Under the pieces are notes generated by a model. It saw nothing but the letters and a program-made list of their open reading frames with translations. It was not told the DNA's origin and searched no databases. The position numbers and the translations under genes were made by a program. Positions 1 to 8,874 of a stretch of 64,000 nt of DNA are shown here, piece after piece (the stretch's first letter is position 1; every line of letters begins with the position of its first letter). The stretch lies in the NCBI RefSeq assembly GCF_002355275.1, contig NZ_CP023449.1, positions 4,690,001 through 4,754,000 of the forward strand, given 5' to 3'. This DNA is from Rhizorhabdus dicambivorans. Its GTDB lineage: Bacteria > Pseudomonadota > Alphaproteobacteria > Sphingomonadales > Sphingomonadaceae.

Positions 1-387
1 CGAGGCATAGAGCTCGAGGAAGTCGGTGGGCGCGCCCTTCACCGCCGAGGTGTAGACGTAATAGAGCGCACCGCCGTCGAGGGTGACGCCGCCGACGGTG
101 GTCGAGTAGCCGGCGATCAGGTCGAGCTCGGCATCGGCGCCGGCCGCGACATAGTCGTCGATCGAGCTGGCCCAGAAGCTGCCGTAGAAGCCCGAGCTGT
201 GGGTGATGGTGGCGCTCGCCTGGGCAGCGATGTGCTTGCCCGACTGCGAAATGCCACGGAAGCGATAGTCGCTGACGAGGGCAGCGCTGCCGGTCAGCGT
301 GAAATCGTCGCTGTCTTCCTGCGCGAGGGCAGGCGCGGCGGTGGCGAGCAGCGCAAGGGCCGAGAGACCGATCATGGAAGCGCGCAT
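1..387 (-). CDS. TorF family putative porin, C-terminal part outside window
   Basis: The 129 visible codons encode a signal peptide (about residues 1-23, ending ALAQ) followed by a beta-rich sequence containing SDYRFRGIS, the hallmark of the TorF/CHP02001 outer-membrane family of about 220-270 residues. The protein is predicted to sit in the outer membrane as a small beta barrel; its substrate is not known. The start at 387 has an AAGGGG ribosome-binding site 6-7 bases upstream. The gene runs off the left edge of the window, so the C-terminus cannot be checked. The family assignment rests on the N-terminal motif only. Confidence 0.8.
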   Translation of the reverse strand, partial: MRASMIGLSALALLATAAPALAQEDSDDFTLTGSAALVSDYRFRGISQSGKHIAAQASATITHSSGFYGSFWASSIDDYVAAGADAELDLIAGYSTTVGGVTLDGGALYYVYTSAVKGAPTDFLELYAS

Positions 388-704
388 TGGTAATCCCCTT
401 ATAATAGCTTCGATCCGTTCTCCTGCCTCACAGGCGCCGCGCTTCTATGTCCCCCCGAATATCATTGGGCCGAGCCGACTGCGTGCGAGTGCGCTGTTTG
501 TGCGTCACGATCCCGCATCGCACAATGCGCAACATATCAATTCCTTGCTGGTTTGAGACGAACTGTTGCTGGACTGTCACACCTCAAAATCGACGGAAAT
601 CCGCCATTTTCCTACCGCCCGCACGGTCAATTCGTTGACTGATTATTAAGCAATCTCGCGCATAATGTGCCTGTTCTGTGGGCGGTGCGTCGAAAGGGCA
701 TTCC
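388..704. other. Intergenic region between divergent genes
   Basis: This 317-bp stretch separates the divergent porin gene from the small protein at 705. It is less GC-rich than its surroundings and should hold promoters for both. A TTGACT at 635-640 and a CATAAT at 661-666 are 20 bases apart, too far for a convincing sigma-70 promoter. I see no coding sequence or structured RNA. Confidence 0.4.
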
Positions 705-1073
705 ATGTACGAGACGAGGATCCAGGCCAACGGAGCAACGGCGCGGGCATCGGCCGAGCTGCTCGCGCCGATGCAGGCCATGCTCGACATGCTGTCCGGC
801 TTCGCCGACGCGGCAGCGCCCCAAAGCACCGCGAACGGCGGCTTGTCGCCGTGCCTGGCGGCGCGCTACGCCGCCGCCAGCCCGATCGCCCGCCGCCGCT
901 TCGACGCGGTCCTGCGGGAAGCCGAGACGATCGGGACCACCGGCTTGCGGCTGGTCATGGGCCGCTGCGACAGGGCCGACGCGGCGACGATCGCCGCCGC
1001 CCGTTTTTTAGGCAATTCGCTCGACGCCGCGCTGCGCCGGCTCGACCATCTGCTGCCCGCCCAGGCTGCCTGA
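705..1073 (+). CDS. Hypothetical protein, 122 aa
   Basis: Alanine-rich and predicted helical, with no signal peptide, membrane segment or motif I recognise. An ATG at 705 preceded by GAAAGGG (692-698) is a better start than the upstream GTG at 678. The central part (ASPIARRRFDAVLREAE) and the C-terminal half look like a small helical bundle. It is convergent with metC, 41 bp away. Third-position GC is high and consistent with real coding. The function is unknown. Confidence 0.55.
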   Translation: MYETRIQANGATARASAELLAPMQAMLDMLSGFADAAAPQSTANGGLSPCLAARYAAASPIARRRFDAVLREAETIGTTGLRLVMGRCDRADAATIAAARFLGNSLDAALRRLDHLLPAQAA

Positions 1074-1114
1074 TTTCTTTCGCATCGGGGCCGATCGGCC
1101 TCGATATTTCCCGA

Positions 1115-2320
1115 TCATGACCGTCGGTGACGCGCCGATTCGAATCGGGCGAGCCCCCTTTCGAGGTCGGCGATGAGGTCGGCGGGATCCTCGATGCCGA
1201 TATGGAAGCGCACCACCGGCCCATCGGCCTGCCATGTGGTGGCACTACGCAGCCCCGCCGGATCGACCGGCAGGGCCAGGCTTTCATAGCCTCCCCAGGA
1301 AAAGCCGATCCCGAACAGGTCGAGCCCGTCGATCAGGGCGGCGCGGGCGGCATCGTCGCCACCGTCCAGCACGATGCCGAACAGCCCCGATGCGCCCGCG
1401 AAGTCCCGCCGCCAATATTCATGGCCCGGGCAATCGGGGAGGGCCGGGTGGAGCACGCGCGCGACCTGTGGCTGTTCCGCGAGCCAGCGCGCGACCGCCA
1501 GGCCCCCCTCCTCGTGCTGGCGCATCCGCACCCCCAGCGTCCTCAAGCCCCGCGCGGCGAGATAGGCGTCATCAGGGCTCACGCACTGCCCGAGCGACAT
1601 GGCGGTGCGACGGAGCGCCGGATAATGGGCGGGCCCCGCCGTGGCCGATCCCATCATCACATCCGAATGGCCGACGATATATTTGGTGCAGGCCAGGATC
1701 GAGATGTCGACGCCATGGCCGAGCGCCGGGAACAGCAGCGGCGTCGCCCAGGTGTTGTCGATCACCGTCGCGATGCCGTGTTCGCGGGCGACGGCGGCGA
1801 TCGCGGGCACATCCTGGACCTCGAAGGTCAGGCTGCCGGGGCTTTCGAGGAAGATGACCCGGGTCTTGTCGCCGATCAGTTCGGCGATTCCGGCGCCTAT
1901 CAGCGGATCATAATAGCGTGTGGTGACACCGAAGCGCTTGAGCATCCCGTTGCAGACCGCGCGGGTAGGCTCATAGGCGCTGTCGACCATCAGCAGTTCG
2001 TCGCCAGGGGACAGCAGCGACAGCAGCACCGAGGTCACCGCCGCCACGCCGGACGGGAACAGCAGGGTGCCCTCGGCGCCGGGCTCCAGTTCGGTCAGCG
2101 CATCGGCGAGCGACCATTGGGTGGGCGTGCCGCGCCGGCCATAATAGAGGCCGTCGTCCGGCTTGCGCGTGCCCGCGCGCAACTCGGCCACGCTCTCGTA
2201 GAGAATGGTGGAAGCGCGCCAGACCGGGGGATTGACGATCCCCCGGCCGGCAACGAGTTCGGGGCGCCCGGCCGTAACCAGCCGGGTACCGGGATTCAGG
2301 CGTCTGTCGTCGTCTTGCAC
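1115..2320 (-). CDS. metC: Cystathionine beta-lyase (PLP enzyme)
   Basis: This 401-aa protein belongs to the Cys/Met-metabolism fold-type I PLP family. The cofactor lysine lies in ACTKYIVGHSDVMMG, the form typical of MetC (CTKY-GHSD-MMG) rather than cystathionine gamma-synthase. Full length is normal for the family. MetC cleaves cystathionine to homocysteine, pyruvate and ammonia in the cytoplasm. Its start overlaps the 3' end of sseA by 25 bp, so the two are probably cotranscribed (sseA first), which fits a shared role in sulfur amino-acid metabolism. A different C-S lyase specificity cannot be excluded from sequence alone. Confidence 0.88.
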   Translation of the reverse strand: MQDDDRRLNPGTRLVTAGRPELVAGRGIVNPPVWRASTILYESVAELRAGTRKPDDGLYYGRRGTPTQWSLADALTELEPGAEGTLLFPSGVAAVTSVLLSLLSPGDELLMVDSAYEPTRAVCNGMLKRFGVTTRYYDPLIGAGIAELIGDKTRVIFLESPGSLTFEVQDVPAIAAVAREHGIATVIDNTWATPLLFPALGHGVDISILACTKYIVGHSDVMMGSATAGPAHYPALRRTAMSLGQCVSPDDAYLAARGLRTLGVRMRQHEEGGLAVARWLAEQPQVARVLHPALPDCPGHEYWRRDFAGASGLFGIVLDGGDDAARAALIDGLDLFGIGFSWGGYESLALPVDPAGLRSATTWQADGPVVRFHIGIEDPADLIADLERGLARFESARHRRS

Positions 2321-3156
2321 GCCTCACCAGTCGCCTTTTCGGTGTCAGGGAGCAAGCCCCACTCGCTCCACGAGCCGTCATAGAGCGCCAGATCCTCGCG
2401 CCCCAGCAGGGCCGCAGCGAACAGCACCACCGAGGCGGTGACGCCCGAACCGCAGGTGGTGACCATTGGCTTCGACGGATCGACCCCGGCCGCATCGAAC
2501 GCCGCCTGCAGCTCGGCCCTGTCCTTGAAGGTGCCGTCGGCATTCAGCAGCCGATCGAAGGGCAGGTTCTTCGACCCCGGGATATGGCCAGAGGCGAGGC
2601 CGCGCGGATCGGCCTCCTCGCCGGTGAAGCGCTTCTCCGAGCGGGCATCGACGACCTCCTCGACGCGGCTGGCTACATTGGCCTTCATCTGGGCGAGATC
2701 GCGCACCGCCGCGGGATCGCGCCACACGGTGAAATGGCGGTGGCGCAGCGCCACCTTGCCCGATTCCAGCTCGCGCCCCTCGGCGATCCACTTGGCGAGG
2801 CCGCCGTCGAGGATCGCGACCTGGTTCACCCCGAACATGCGGAACATGAACCATGCGCGCGCCGCCGTGCGATGCGGGCTGTTGTCGTAAAGGACGATGC
2901 GGCTGCCGTCGCCCAGGCCCAGCGACTGCATCCGGCTGGCGAATTTCTCGGCCGTCGGCAGCATGCCCGGCAGGCTCGACATGTCGTCCTTCAGATTGGC
3001 GAGGTCGAGATAGACGGCGCCGGGGATATGCCCCGCCTCATATTCGCTTCCGGCATCGCGCGCGGGATCGAGCGCGAAATAGGTCGCGTCGACGACGCGG
3101 AGATCATTGGCCCCGAGTTCGCCTGCGAGCCATTCGGTCGAAACCAGCAAATCCAT
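2296..3156 (-). CDS. sseA: 3-mercaptopyruvate sulfurtransferase
   Basis: A 286-aa protein with two tandem rhodanese domains. The active-site loop in the C-terminal domain reads CGSGVTA, the version typical of mercaptopyruvate sulfurtransferase, whereas thiosulfate sulfurtransferase has CRKGVT. The N-terminal domain carries YDNSPHRTAAR, where the catalytic Cys is absent as expected. It transfers sulfur from 3-mercaptopyruvate to thiol acceptors. I chose the ATG at 3156 because an AGGAGG lies at proper spacing upstream; an adjacent ATG at 3159 and a longer reading to 3204 are less likely. It overlaps metC downstream. Confidence 0.88.
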   Translation of the reverse strand: MDLLVSTEWLAGELGANDLRVVDATYFALDPARDAGSEYEAGHIPGAVYLDLANLKDDMSSLPGMLPTAEKFASRMQSLGLGDGSRIVLYDNSPHRTAARAWFMFRMFGVNQVAILDGGLAKWIAEGRELESGKVALRHRHFTVWRDPAAVRDLAQMKANVASRVEEVVDARSEKRFTGEEADPRGLASGHIPGSKNLPFDRLLNADGTFKDRAELQAAFDAAGVDPSKPMVTTCGSGVTASVVLFAAALLGREDLALYDGSWSEWGLLPDTEKATGEACKTTTDA

Positions 3157-3342
3157 CATTTCCTCCTTCACCACACGCACATCATCATCGCAGAATGGCG
3201 ACAACGAATCGAGTTACCTGGGGAGGTGATGTTTAATTATTCCCAAGGCCGATACATTGCAAGTATATTGCAACAAAAACAATCGGTGAGAAACTTTCGT
3301 ACATCGATGGCGCGAGCGCAATGGCTTCGCTAGAGCCGCGCC

Positions 3343-3795
3343 ATGGCCATGACCCCGCTTCACCTCGGCAAGACCAGCGCCCTGCCCGCTTCCCCCGAAC
3401 AGGCGGTGCTCGACTATGTTCCCAATCCGCGCCCCGGCAGCCTCTATCTGGTGCGCTTCGCCGCGCCCGAGTTCACCTCGCTCTGCCCGGTGACCGGGCA
3501 GCCCGACTTCGCGCATCTGGTGATCGACTATGCGCCGGGTGAGACGATCGTCGAGTCCAAGTCGCTCAAGCTGTTCCTCGGCTCCTTCCGGAACCACGCC
3601 GCCTTCCATGAGGATTGCACCGTCGGCATCGGCGAGCGGCTGGTGGCGGAGATGCAGCCCCGCTGGCTGCGCATCGGCGGCTACTGGTATCCGCGCGGCG
3701 GCATCCCGATCGACGTCTTCTGGCAATCGGGTGCGCCGCCCGAAGGTCTGTGGGTGCCGGATCAGGGCGTGGCGGGCTATCGCGGGCGGGGATAG
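3343..3795 (+). CDS. queF: NADPH-dependent preQ0 reductase QueF
   Basis: A 150-aa single-domain (type I) QueF of the tunnelling fold. It reduces 7-cyano-7-deazaguanine (preQ0) to preQ1 in queuosine biosynthesis. Visible hallmarks are the substrate-linking Cys in [10 protein letters not shown] and the family motif [15 protein letters not shown], followed by the HEDC segment. Length matches the unimodular family. A second in-frame ATG lies at 3349. The gene stands alone between divergent sseA and a convergent peptidase gene, without other queuosine genes nearby. Confidence 0.93.
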   Translation: MAMTPLHLGKTSALPASPEQAVLDYVPNPRPGSLYLVRFAAPEFTSLCPVTGQPDFAHLVIDYAPGETIVESKSLKLFLGSFRNHAAFHEDCTVGIGERLVAEMQPRWLRIGGYWYPRGGIPIDVFWQSGAPPEGLWVPDQGVAGYRGRG

Positions 3796-3805
3796 TTTTT
3801 TCTTA

Positions 3806-3957
3806 GATCCTCCCTAGCGCAGCTGGGGAGGGGGACCGCGCTCGAAGAGCGCGGTGGAGGGGTTCCACCTCGATCCTATCGCTGTCATCAAGGTTGCAGA
3901 CCCCTCCACCACCCTGCGGGCGGTCCCCCTCCCCATCGCTTCGCGATAGGGAGGATC
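3806..3957. repeat. Large imperfect inverted repeat between convergent genes
   Basis: Two arms of about 57 bp (3806-3862 and 3901-3957) are imperfect inverted copies; both begin and end with GATCCTCCCTA-like and GGTGGAGGGG-like sequence. A 38-bp spacer separates them. The arms sit exactly between the stops of queF and the S10 peptidase, so the transcript could fold as a bidirectional terminator. The form matches dispersed palindromic repeats found many times per genome in sphingomonads; copy number was not tested. Confidence 0.8.
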
Positions 3958-3961
3958 TTGA

Positions 3962-5467
3962 TCACCGCGCCCGGATGAACGCCCGCACATCGGCGCTCAG
4001 CTTCCTGAGATCGTCGGGCCGGACGTACATCATGTGTCCGGCGTCATAATAATGATATCGGATGCGCGAGGGATCGAACCCGGTCCGGCTCATCGCATAT
4101 TCGGCGCCGAAAAAGGGCGTCGCGAAATCATACCAGCCCTGACCGACGAACACCTTCAGCCCGCTATTCTCGCGTAGCGCCTTGCCGAGATAGGGCGCGA
4201 CGTTGACATAGACCTGGCCGCCGCGGCCGTTCTGGTCGGCCAGCTTCCAGTCCCAAGGGCCGACGCTGCCGATCGTCACATATTGGCGATCCATCTTCAG
4301 CTTCAGATCGTCGCGCAGATAGGCATTGATCGCGGCGGTATAGGCGGCATCGATGCCGTAGAAGCTCGGATCATTGTCCGGCTCCTCGCCGGCCCTGTCA
4401 TAATCGACGCCGGTATAGCGGGTGTCGAGCCGGCCGATGGTCAGGCCGCGATCGCGCAGCAATTCCTTGTAGAAGCGGCCGGGCGACACGCGCAGATCGG
4501 CATTGTCGACGAACCGCTCCGAAAGCCCCGTCAGCCGCGCCAGCTCGGCACGCACCGAGGCCCGTTCCTGCACCCCCAGCGCATTGCCCTTCAGCAGCGC
4601 CGCCGCATAGGGCCCGATCGCGAAGGCGCGGGCCTGCGCGGCCATCTCGGCAACCGTGGCCGGCGGGTTGGCGATCTTCCTGTGATACCAGGCGGTTGCG
4701 GCCATCGACGGCAGGTTGAGGATATAGGGCATCTCATTGCCCTGGGTCTCGGCGGTGGCGGCGAAATCGAGGATCGTCGAGATCAGGATGATCCCGTTGA
4801 TCGAGACATCGTTATACTGCCCCTCCAGCTCGTTGATCAGCGCGACGGAGCGCGTGGTGCCATAGCTTTCGCCGCCGATATATTTGGGCGAGGACCAGCG
4901 GCCATTCTCGTTCAGCCAGATGCGGATAAACTCGGCGATCGACTTGGCATCGGCCGACACGCCCCAATAATCCTTGGGATCCTTCTTGCCGATGGCATGG
5001 GCGAAGCCGGTGCCGACCGGATCGATGAAGACGATGTCGGTGACGTCGAGCAGGCTTTCCGGATTGTCGACGACCGGATAGGGCGGCGCGCCGTCGTCCC
5101 CGGCATCGCGCGGCAGCACGACCCGCTTCGGGCCGAATGCGCCCATATGCAGCCACACCGAGCCCGAGCCGGGGCCGCCATTGTAGAGGAAGGTGACCGG
5201 ACGGCCCTTGTCGCCGCCGTCCTTCACATAGGAGGTGGCGAAGATCGCGGCGAGCGGCTTGCCGTCCTTGTCCTTCAGATAGGTCTCGCCGGTGGTGGCG
5301 GTGTAGGCGATCGACTGGCCGCCGAACACGCCCTTGTGCCTGGTGACGGACATGACAGGCGGCGGCACGGGCGCCTCGGCGGCATCGTCCTTCCTGTCGT
5401 CGTGGGCATGGGCGGAAACGGGAAGAGCGGCCAGCGCGATGGCGGCCAGGCAGGTGGAGAAGCGCAT
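3962..5467 (-). CDS. Secreted S10 family serine carboxypeptidase-like peptidase
   Basis: The 501-aa alpha/beta hydrolase has a signal peptide (about residues 1-21) and the S10 features in order: the oxyanion motif NGGPGSGSVWLHMG, the nucleophile serine in GGESYGTTR, an aspartate in GQGWYDFATPF and a histidine in DAGHMMYV. It is predicted periplasmic or secreted and would remove C-terminal residues from peptides. Bacterial members are poorly characterised, so the substrate is unknown. It is monocistronic, convergent with queF. Confidence 0.87.
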   Translation of the reverse strand: MRFSTCLAAIALAALPVSAHAHDDRKDDAAEAPVPPPVMSVTRHKGVFGGQSIAYTATTGETYLKDKDGKPLAAIFATSYVKDGGDKGRPVTFLYNGGPGSGSVWLHMGAFGPKRVVLPRDAGDDGAPPYPVVDNPESLLDVTDIVFIDPVGTGFAHAIGKKDPKDYWGVSADAKSIAEFIRIWLNENGRWSSPKYIGGESYGTTRSVALINELEGQYNDVSINGIILISTILDFAATAETQGNEMPYILNLPSMAATAWYHRKIANPPATVAEMAAQARAFAIGPYAAALLKGNALGVQERASVRAELARLTGLSERFVDNADLRVSPGRFYKELLRDRGLTIGRLDTRYTGVDYDRAGEEPDNDPSFYGIDAAYTAAINAYLRDDLKLKMDRQYVTIGSVGPWDWKLADQNGRGGQVYVNVAPYLGKALRENSGLKVFVGQGWYDFATPFFGAEYAMSRTGFDPSRIRYHYYDAGHMMYVRPDDLRKLSADVRAFIRAR

Positions 5468-5581
5468 GATGGAATCCCTTATTATGGGATCAGGCTAGCG
5501 CCCTGCTGACAGGAGTGAAAGGGCTGTCCCGCGGAACGTCATCCCGGACTTGTGTGGACGAGGTATCGCTCGCGGGTGGGG

Positions 5582-6532
5582 CTAGCCCAGCTTGATCTCC
5601 CTCAGCCGCTCCAGCAGATAATCGTTCGCGGTGATCGGATCGGGGAACTGGTCGGGCCGCTCCGGCGTGATCGTCTGCGGCAGGGTCCGGATCAGATAGT
5701 CCGGTCGGAAGTGCAGGAAGAAGGGCATCGAATAGCGCGCGAAACCCCGCCGTTCGGGAGGCGGGTTCATCACCCGGTGGCTGGTCGAGGGCAGGCGTTT
5801 GTTGGTCAGCCGCTGGAGCATGTCGCCGATGTTCACCACCAGTTCGCCCGGCTCGATCTCGACCGCCAGCCAGCGGCCGTCGCGGTCGAGCAGCTGGAGC
5901 CCCCCCTCCTCCGCGCCGAGCAGCAACGTAATCGAATTGATGTCCTCATGCGCGCCGGCGCGGATGCCCGGGGCGTCGGGGCCGATCGGCGGATAATGGA
6001 GCAGGCGCAGTATCGAATTGCCGTCCTCGATCGCGTCGTCGAAAAAGTCGGGCGCGAGGCCCAGATAGCGCGCGATGGCGGACAGGATGCGCCGGCCGGT
6101 CGCCTCGAACGCGGCGAAGAGTTCGATATAGGTGGAGCGGAAGCCCTCGACCTCGTCGGGCCAGAGATTGGCGGGCATATCCGCCGCGTAGCGATGTCCG
6201 ACGGGCAGCTCGCGCCCGACGTGCCAGAACTCCTTGAGGTCGGCGATCGTCCCGCCCTTGGCGGTCTCGACCCGGAAGGGGGTGTAGCCACGCTGGCCCA
6301 TCCCGCCATCGACGAAATAGGCGCGCTTCACCTCCTCGGGCAGGGCGAAGAAGGCCTTCGCCTTCGCCTCGGCCCGCGCGATCAGATCGGCGGGGATGCC
6401 ATGGTCGGCGACGACGGCGAAGCCGAACCGCTCGAAGGAGCGGCCGATCGCCTGTGCGAAACCATCGGGGTCTTTGTCGGAGTTGGCCAGCGAGACGCTG
6501 GGGACGTGCTTCATGTCTGCAATGTCGGTCAT
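5582..6532 (-). CDS. Isopenicillin N synthase-like 2-oxoglutarate/Fe(II) oxygenase
   Basis: A 316-aa cytoplasmic dioxygenase of the IPNS/ACCO family. The N-terminal DIOX_N-like region holds FAVVADHGIP. The C-terminal double-stranded beta helix holds the iron facial triad (His and Asp in AHEDINS, His in TSHRVMNP) and a cosubstrate Arg in RYSMPFF. The substrate cannot be read from sequence. I start at the ATG at 6532, giving MTDIADMKHVP; an upstream in-frame start at 6568 would lie in the flanking repeat region. There is no operon partner. Confidence 0.82.
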   Translation of the reverse strand: MTDIADMKHVPSVSLANSDKDPDGFAQAIGRSFERFGFAVVADHGIPADLIARAEAKAKAFFALPEEVKRAYFVDGGMGQRGYTPFRVETAKGGTIADLKEFWHVGRELPVGHRYAADMPANLWPDEVEGFRSTYIELFAAFEATGRRILSAIARYLGLAPDFFDDAIEDGNSILRLLHYPPIGPDAPGIRAGAHEDINSITLLLGAEEGGLQLLDRDGRWLAVEIEPGELVVNIGDMLQRLTNKRLPSTSHRVMNPPPERRGFARYSMPFFLHFRPDYLIRTLPQTITPERPDQFPDPITANDYLLERLREIKLG

Positions 6533-6579
6533 GGCAACAGATATAGAGTTGCCCGCCCTGCCCGTCACCCTTCCCCGTC

Positions 6580-6667
6580 ATTCCTGCGAAGGCAGGAATC
6601 CATGTCTGTCGTCTTCTCAGATGCCATCTCGGGCGGCAGCAGACATGGACCCCAGCCTACGCTGGGG
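6580..6667. repeat. Cluster of three small palindromes (dispersed intergenic repeat)
   Basis: Three perfect stems follow one another: ATTCCTGC/GCAGGAAT (6580-6587 and 6592-6599), CATGTCTG/CAGACATG (6601-6608 and 6640-6647) and CCCCAGC/GCTGGGG (6650-6656 and 6661-6667). The first has the consensus of a widespread proteobacterial intergenic palindrome. It lies between a divergent gene pair and probably supplies no coding sequence. Confidence 0.75.
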
Positions 6668-6765
6668 GGACGATTGAGGAATTGGGGCGTTTCGCCACCG
6701 AGTCATCCACAGCTTTCTGCGCCGGGGGCTTGCCCCCATCCGTTCCCATCCGCCAGAAACCGCGC

Positions 6766-8247
6766 GTGACCGCACGAATCGACATAGGCACCACGGGGGG
6801 CACCAGCGGCCCGGGCCAATCGGTCTTCTTCGATACCGAGGAACTGCTCGCCACCCGTCTGCTCGTCCAGGGCAATTCGGGCTCGGGAAAGTCGCACCTG
6901 CTGCGCCGGCTGCTCGAAGGATCGGCGGGCGTGGTCCAGCAGGTGGTGGTCGATCCGGAGGGCGATTTCGTCACCCTCGCCGACAAATTCGGCCATGTCG
7001 TGATCCAGGCCTTCGATCATAGCGAGGCCGAGATCGTCCGCCTCGCCACCCGCATCCGCGAGCATCGCGTGTCGGTGGTGCTGGCACTCGACGAGCTGGA
7101 GATCGAGCAGCAGATGCGCTGCGCGGCGACCTTCCTGGCGGCGCTGTTCGATGCCCCGCGCGAGCATTGGTATCCGGCGCTGGTCGTGGTCGACGAGGCC
7201 CAGCTGTTCGCGCCCGCCGTCGCCGGCGAGGTGTCCGACGAGGCGCGCCGCGCGTCGCTGGGCGCGATGACCAATCTGATGTGCCGCGGGCGCAAGCGCG
7301 GGCTGGCCGGGGTGATCGCCACCCAGCGGCTCGCCAAGCTCGCCAAAAATGTCGCGGCGGAAGCCTCCAACTTCATGATGGGGCGCACCTTCCTCGACAT
7401 CGACATGGCGCGTGCCGCCGACCTGCTGGGCATGGACCGCCGCCAGGCCGAGCAGATCCGCGATCTGCCGCGCGGTCAGTTCCTCGCGCTCGGCCCCGCC
7501 GTATCACGCCGCCCGATCGCGGTGACGATCGGCGCGGTGGAAACCTCGGCGAGAAGCGGCAGCCCCAAGCTCGTCCCCCTGCCCTCCGCCCCGCCCGAGG
7601 ACCTGCAGGGGCTGCTCTTCGCCCCCGGCGACGATCTGCCGCTGGCGCCGCCGCCGCCCCGCGCGCCGGTGCCGACCAGCGACGACCTGCTGCGCGCGAT
7701 CAGCAAGAGCGGCCCGGTGCTGACCCCTGCCCCGTCCGCCGGCCCCACCATGCCCGACGAGGAGCGTGAGGCGGTGATCGACGCGGTGCTGCGCGAGATG
7801 GTCGAGGATCCGGAAGCGACCTATCGCCAGCCGGCCATATTGTTCCAGGATTTCGCGGTGCGCTGCCGGATGCAGCGGCTCGCCCAGCCGGGGCTCGATC
7901 TCGCCGGCTTCCGCCGCCGGCTGGCGATGGCGCGCGCGGGGCTGTACGGCGAACTCGACGAGGGCTGGCTCGACGCGATGGCGATCGGCGCCTCGCTGCC
8001 CGACGATATGCTCGCCCCCTTCCTGCTGGTCGCCCGCGCCGCCCGCGACGGAATGGAAGCACCGTCCGACACCGCGCTGGCCCATGTCTACGGCACCCAT
8101 TCGCTCGGCCGGGTCCGCCGCCTGATCGCCTATATGGAGGAACAGGGCATCTTCGTGCTGCGCACCGACCTGTCGGGCAAGCGATCGATCAACATCCCCC
8201 GGCTGGGATGGACGACGGCGGCATCGCTTCCCGAAGCCGCCGAATAA
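6766..8247 (+). CDS. HerA/VirB4-like ATP-binding protein (DUF87-type ATPase)
   Basis: A 493-aa P-loop ATPase with Walker A GNSGSGKSHLLRR near the N-terminus, a Walker B LVVVDEAQLFAP, and a sensor-like segment GVIATQRLAKLAK, as in HerA-type translocases. A proline-rich linker leads to a C-terminal domain with winged-helix character (VYGTHSLGRVRRLIAYMEEQGIF). The DNA-related role is inferred from the family. The GTG at 6766 gives the first convincing family residues; an upstream in-frame ATG at 6682 adds 28 residues translated from repeat-like DNA. Confidence 0.72.
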   Translation: MTARIDIGTTGGTSGPGQSVFFDTEELLATRLLVQGNSGSGKSHLLRRLLEGSAGVVQQVVVDPEGDFVTLADKFGHVVIQAFDHSEAEIVRLATRIREHRVSVVLALDELEIEQQMRCAATFLAALFDAPREHWYPALVVVDEAQLFAPAVAGEVSDEARRASLGAMTNLMCRGRKRGLAGVIATQRLAKLAKNVAAEASNFMMGRTFLDIDMARAADLLGMDRRQAEQIRDLPRGQFLALGPAVSRRPIAVTIGAVETSARSGSPKLVPLPSAPPEDLQGLLFAPGDDLPLAPPPPRAPVPTSDDLLRAISKSGPVLTPAPSAGPTMPDEEREAVIDAVLREMVEDPEATYRQPAILFQDFAVRCRMQRLAQPGLDLAGFRRRLAMARAGLYGELDEGWLDAMAIGASLPDDMLAPFLLVARAARDGMEAPSDTALAHVYGTHSLGRVRRLIAYMEEQGIFVLRTDLSGKRSINIPRLGWTTAASLPEAAE

Positions 8248-8874
8248 TCAGGGAAACAGGATCGGAAGCTGGCCGGCCCGCCACGGCTCCAGCCGCACCA
8301 TCGCAGCCGCGAACAGCGCCGATGCCAGATTCCGCGCCAGCCACGCCTGCAGTCGCAGCAGGGGCTGGGCATCGAACCAGCCCCGGTCGGTCTCGGCGAA
8401 TTGCCGGACGAACGGGAAGATCGCGATGTCGGTCAGGCCCCGTTCGGCGCCGTGCAGATAGGGGACGCCATCGAACCGGCCTTCCAGCGCTTCAAGCAGC
8501 GCCAGCCCGGCGGCACGGTGCCTTGCCGGATCGGACTGGTGGCGATCGGGATATTTATAGCGATCGAGATGATGCTTGAACGGGCCGTCATTGGCAGCGA
8601 TCAGCGCCGGATCGTCCCGTTCCAGCCAATCCTCGGGATCGTGGCGGCCCAGCGCCCAGCGCATGATGTCCAGGCTCTGGTCGATCACCGCACCATCGGG
8701 CAGCACCAGCACCGGCACGGTCGCCTTGGCCGATGCGGCGGCGAGTTCGGGCGGCTTGGCCGAAAGCTTCACTTCGCGGATCTCGCAGACCGTGCCGCTT
8801 GGCAGCAGCGCCATCCGCGCCCGCATCGCATAGGGGCAGCGGCGGAAGCTGTAGAGGATCGGCCTATCGCCCAT
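8248..8874 (-). CDS. Glutathione S-transferase family protein
   Basis: A 208-aa protein with an N-terminal thioredoxin-like GST domain starting YSFRRCPYAMRARMAL; the CPYA motif is of the glutaredoxin/omega-like type. A cis-Pro region follows (KATVPVLVLPDG, then DQSLDIMRWAL), then an all-helical C-terminal domain. A thiol-transfer or dehydroascorbate-reductase-like activity is plausible but unproven. The start at 8874 overlaps the 3' end of trhO by 11 bp, so both are probably in one transcript. Confidence 0.85.
   Translation of the reverse strand: MGDRPILYSFRRCPYAMRARMALLPSGTVCEIREVKLSAKPPELAAASAKATVPVLVLPDGAVIDQSLDIMRWALGRHDPEDWLERDDPALIAANDGPFKHHLDRYKYPDRHQSDPARHRAAGLALLEALEGRFDGVPYLHGAERGLTDIAIFPFVRQFAETDRGWFDAQPLLRLQAWLARNLASALFAAAMVRLEPWRAGQLPILFP

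Noticed and set aside
3157-3342. Riboswitch upstream of queF
   Set aside because: The AT-rich region between sseA and queF shows no preQ1-type short stem and C-rich loop pattern that I could support.
4283-5509. 408-codon plus-strand frame opposite the S10 peptidase
   Set aside because: It is the complement of a protein with a full catalytic triad and signal peptide; composition is that of a shadow frame.
6766-8247. HerA-like ATPase as part of a defence system
   Set aside because: It lies in the core chromosome with no nuclease partner (such as NurA, Sir2 or DptFG) beside it.
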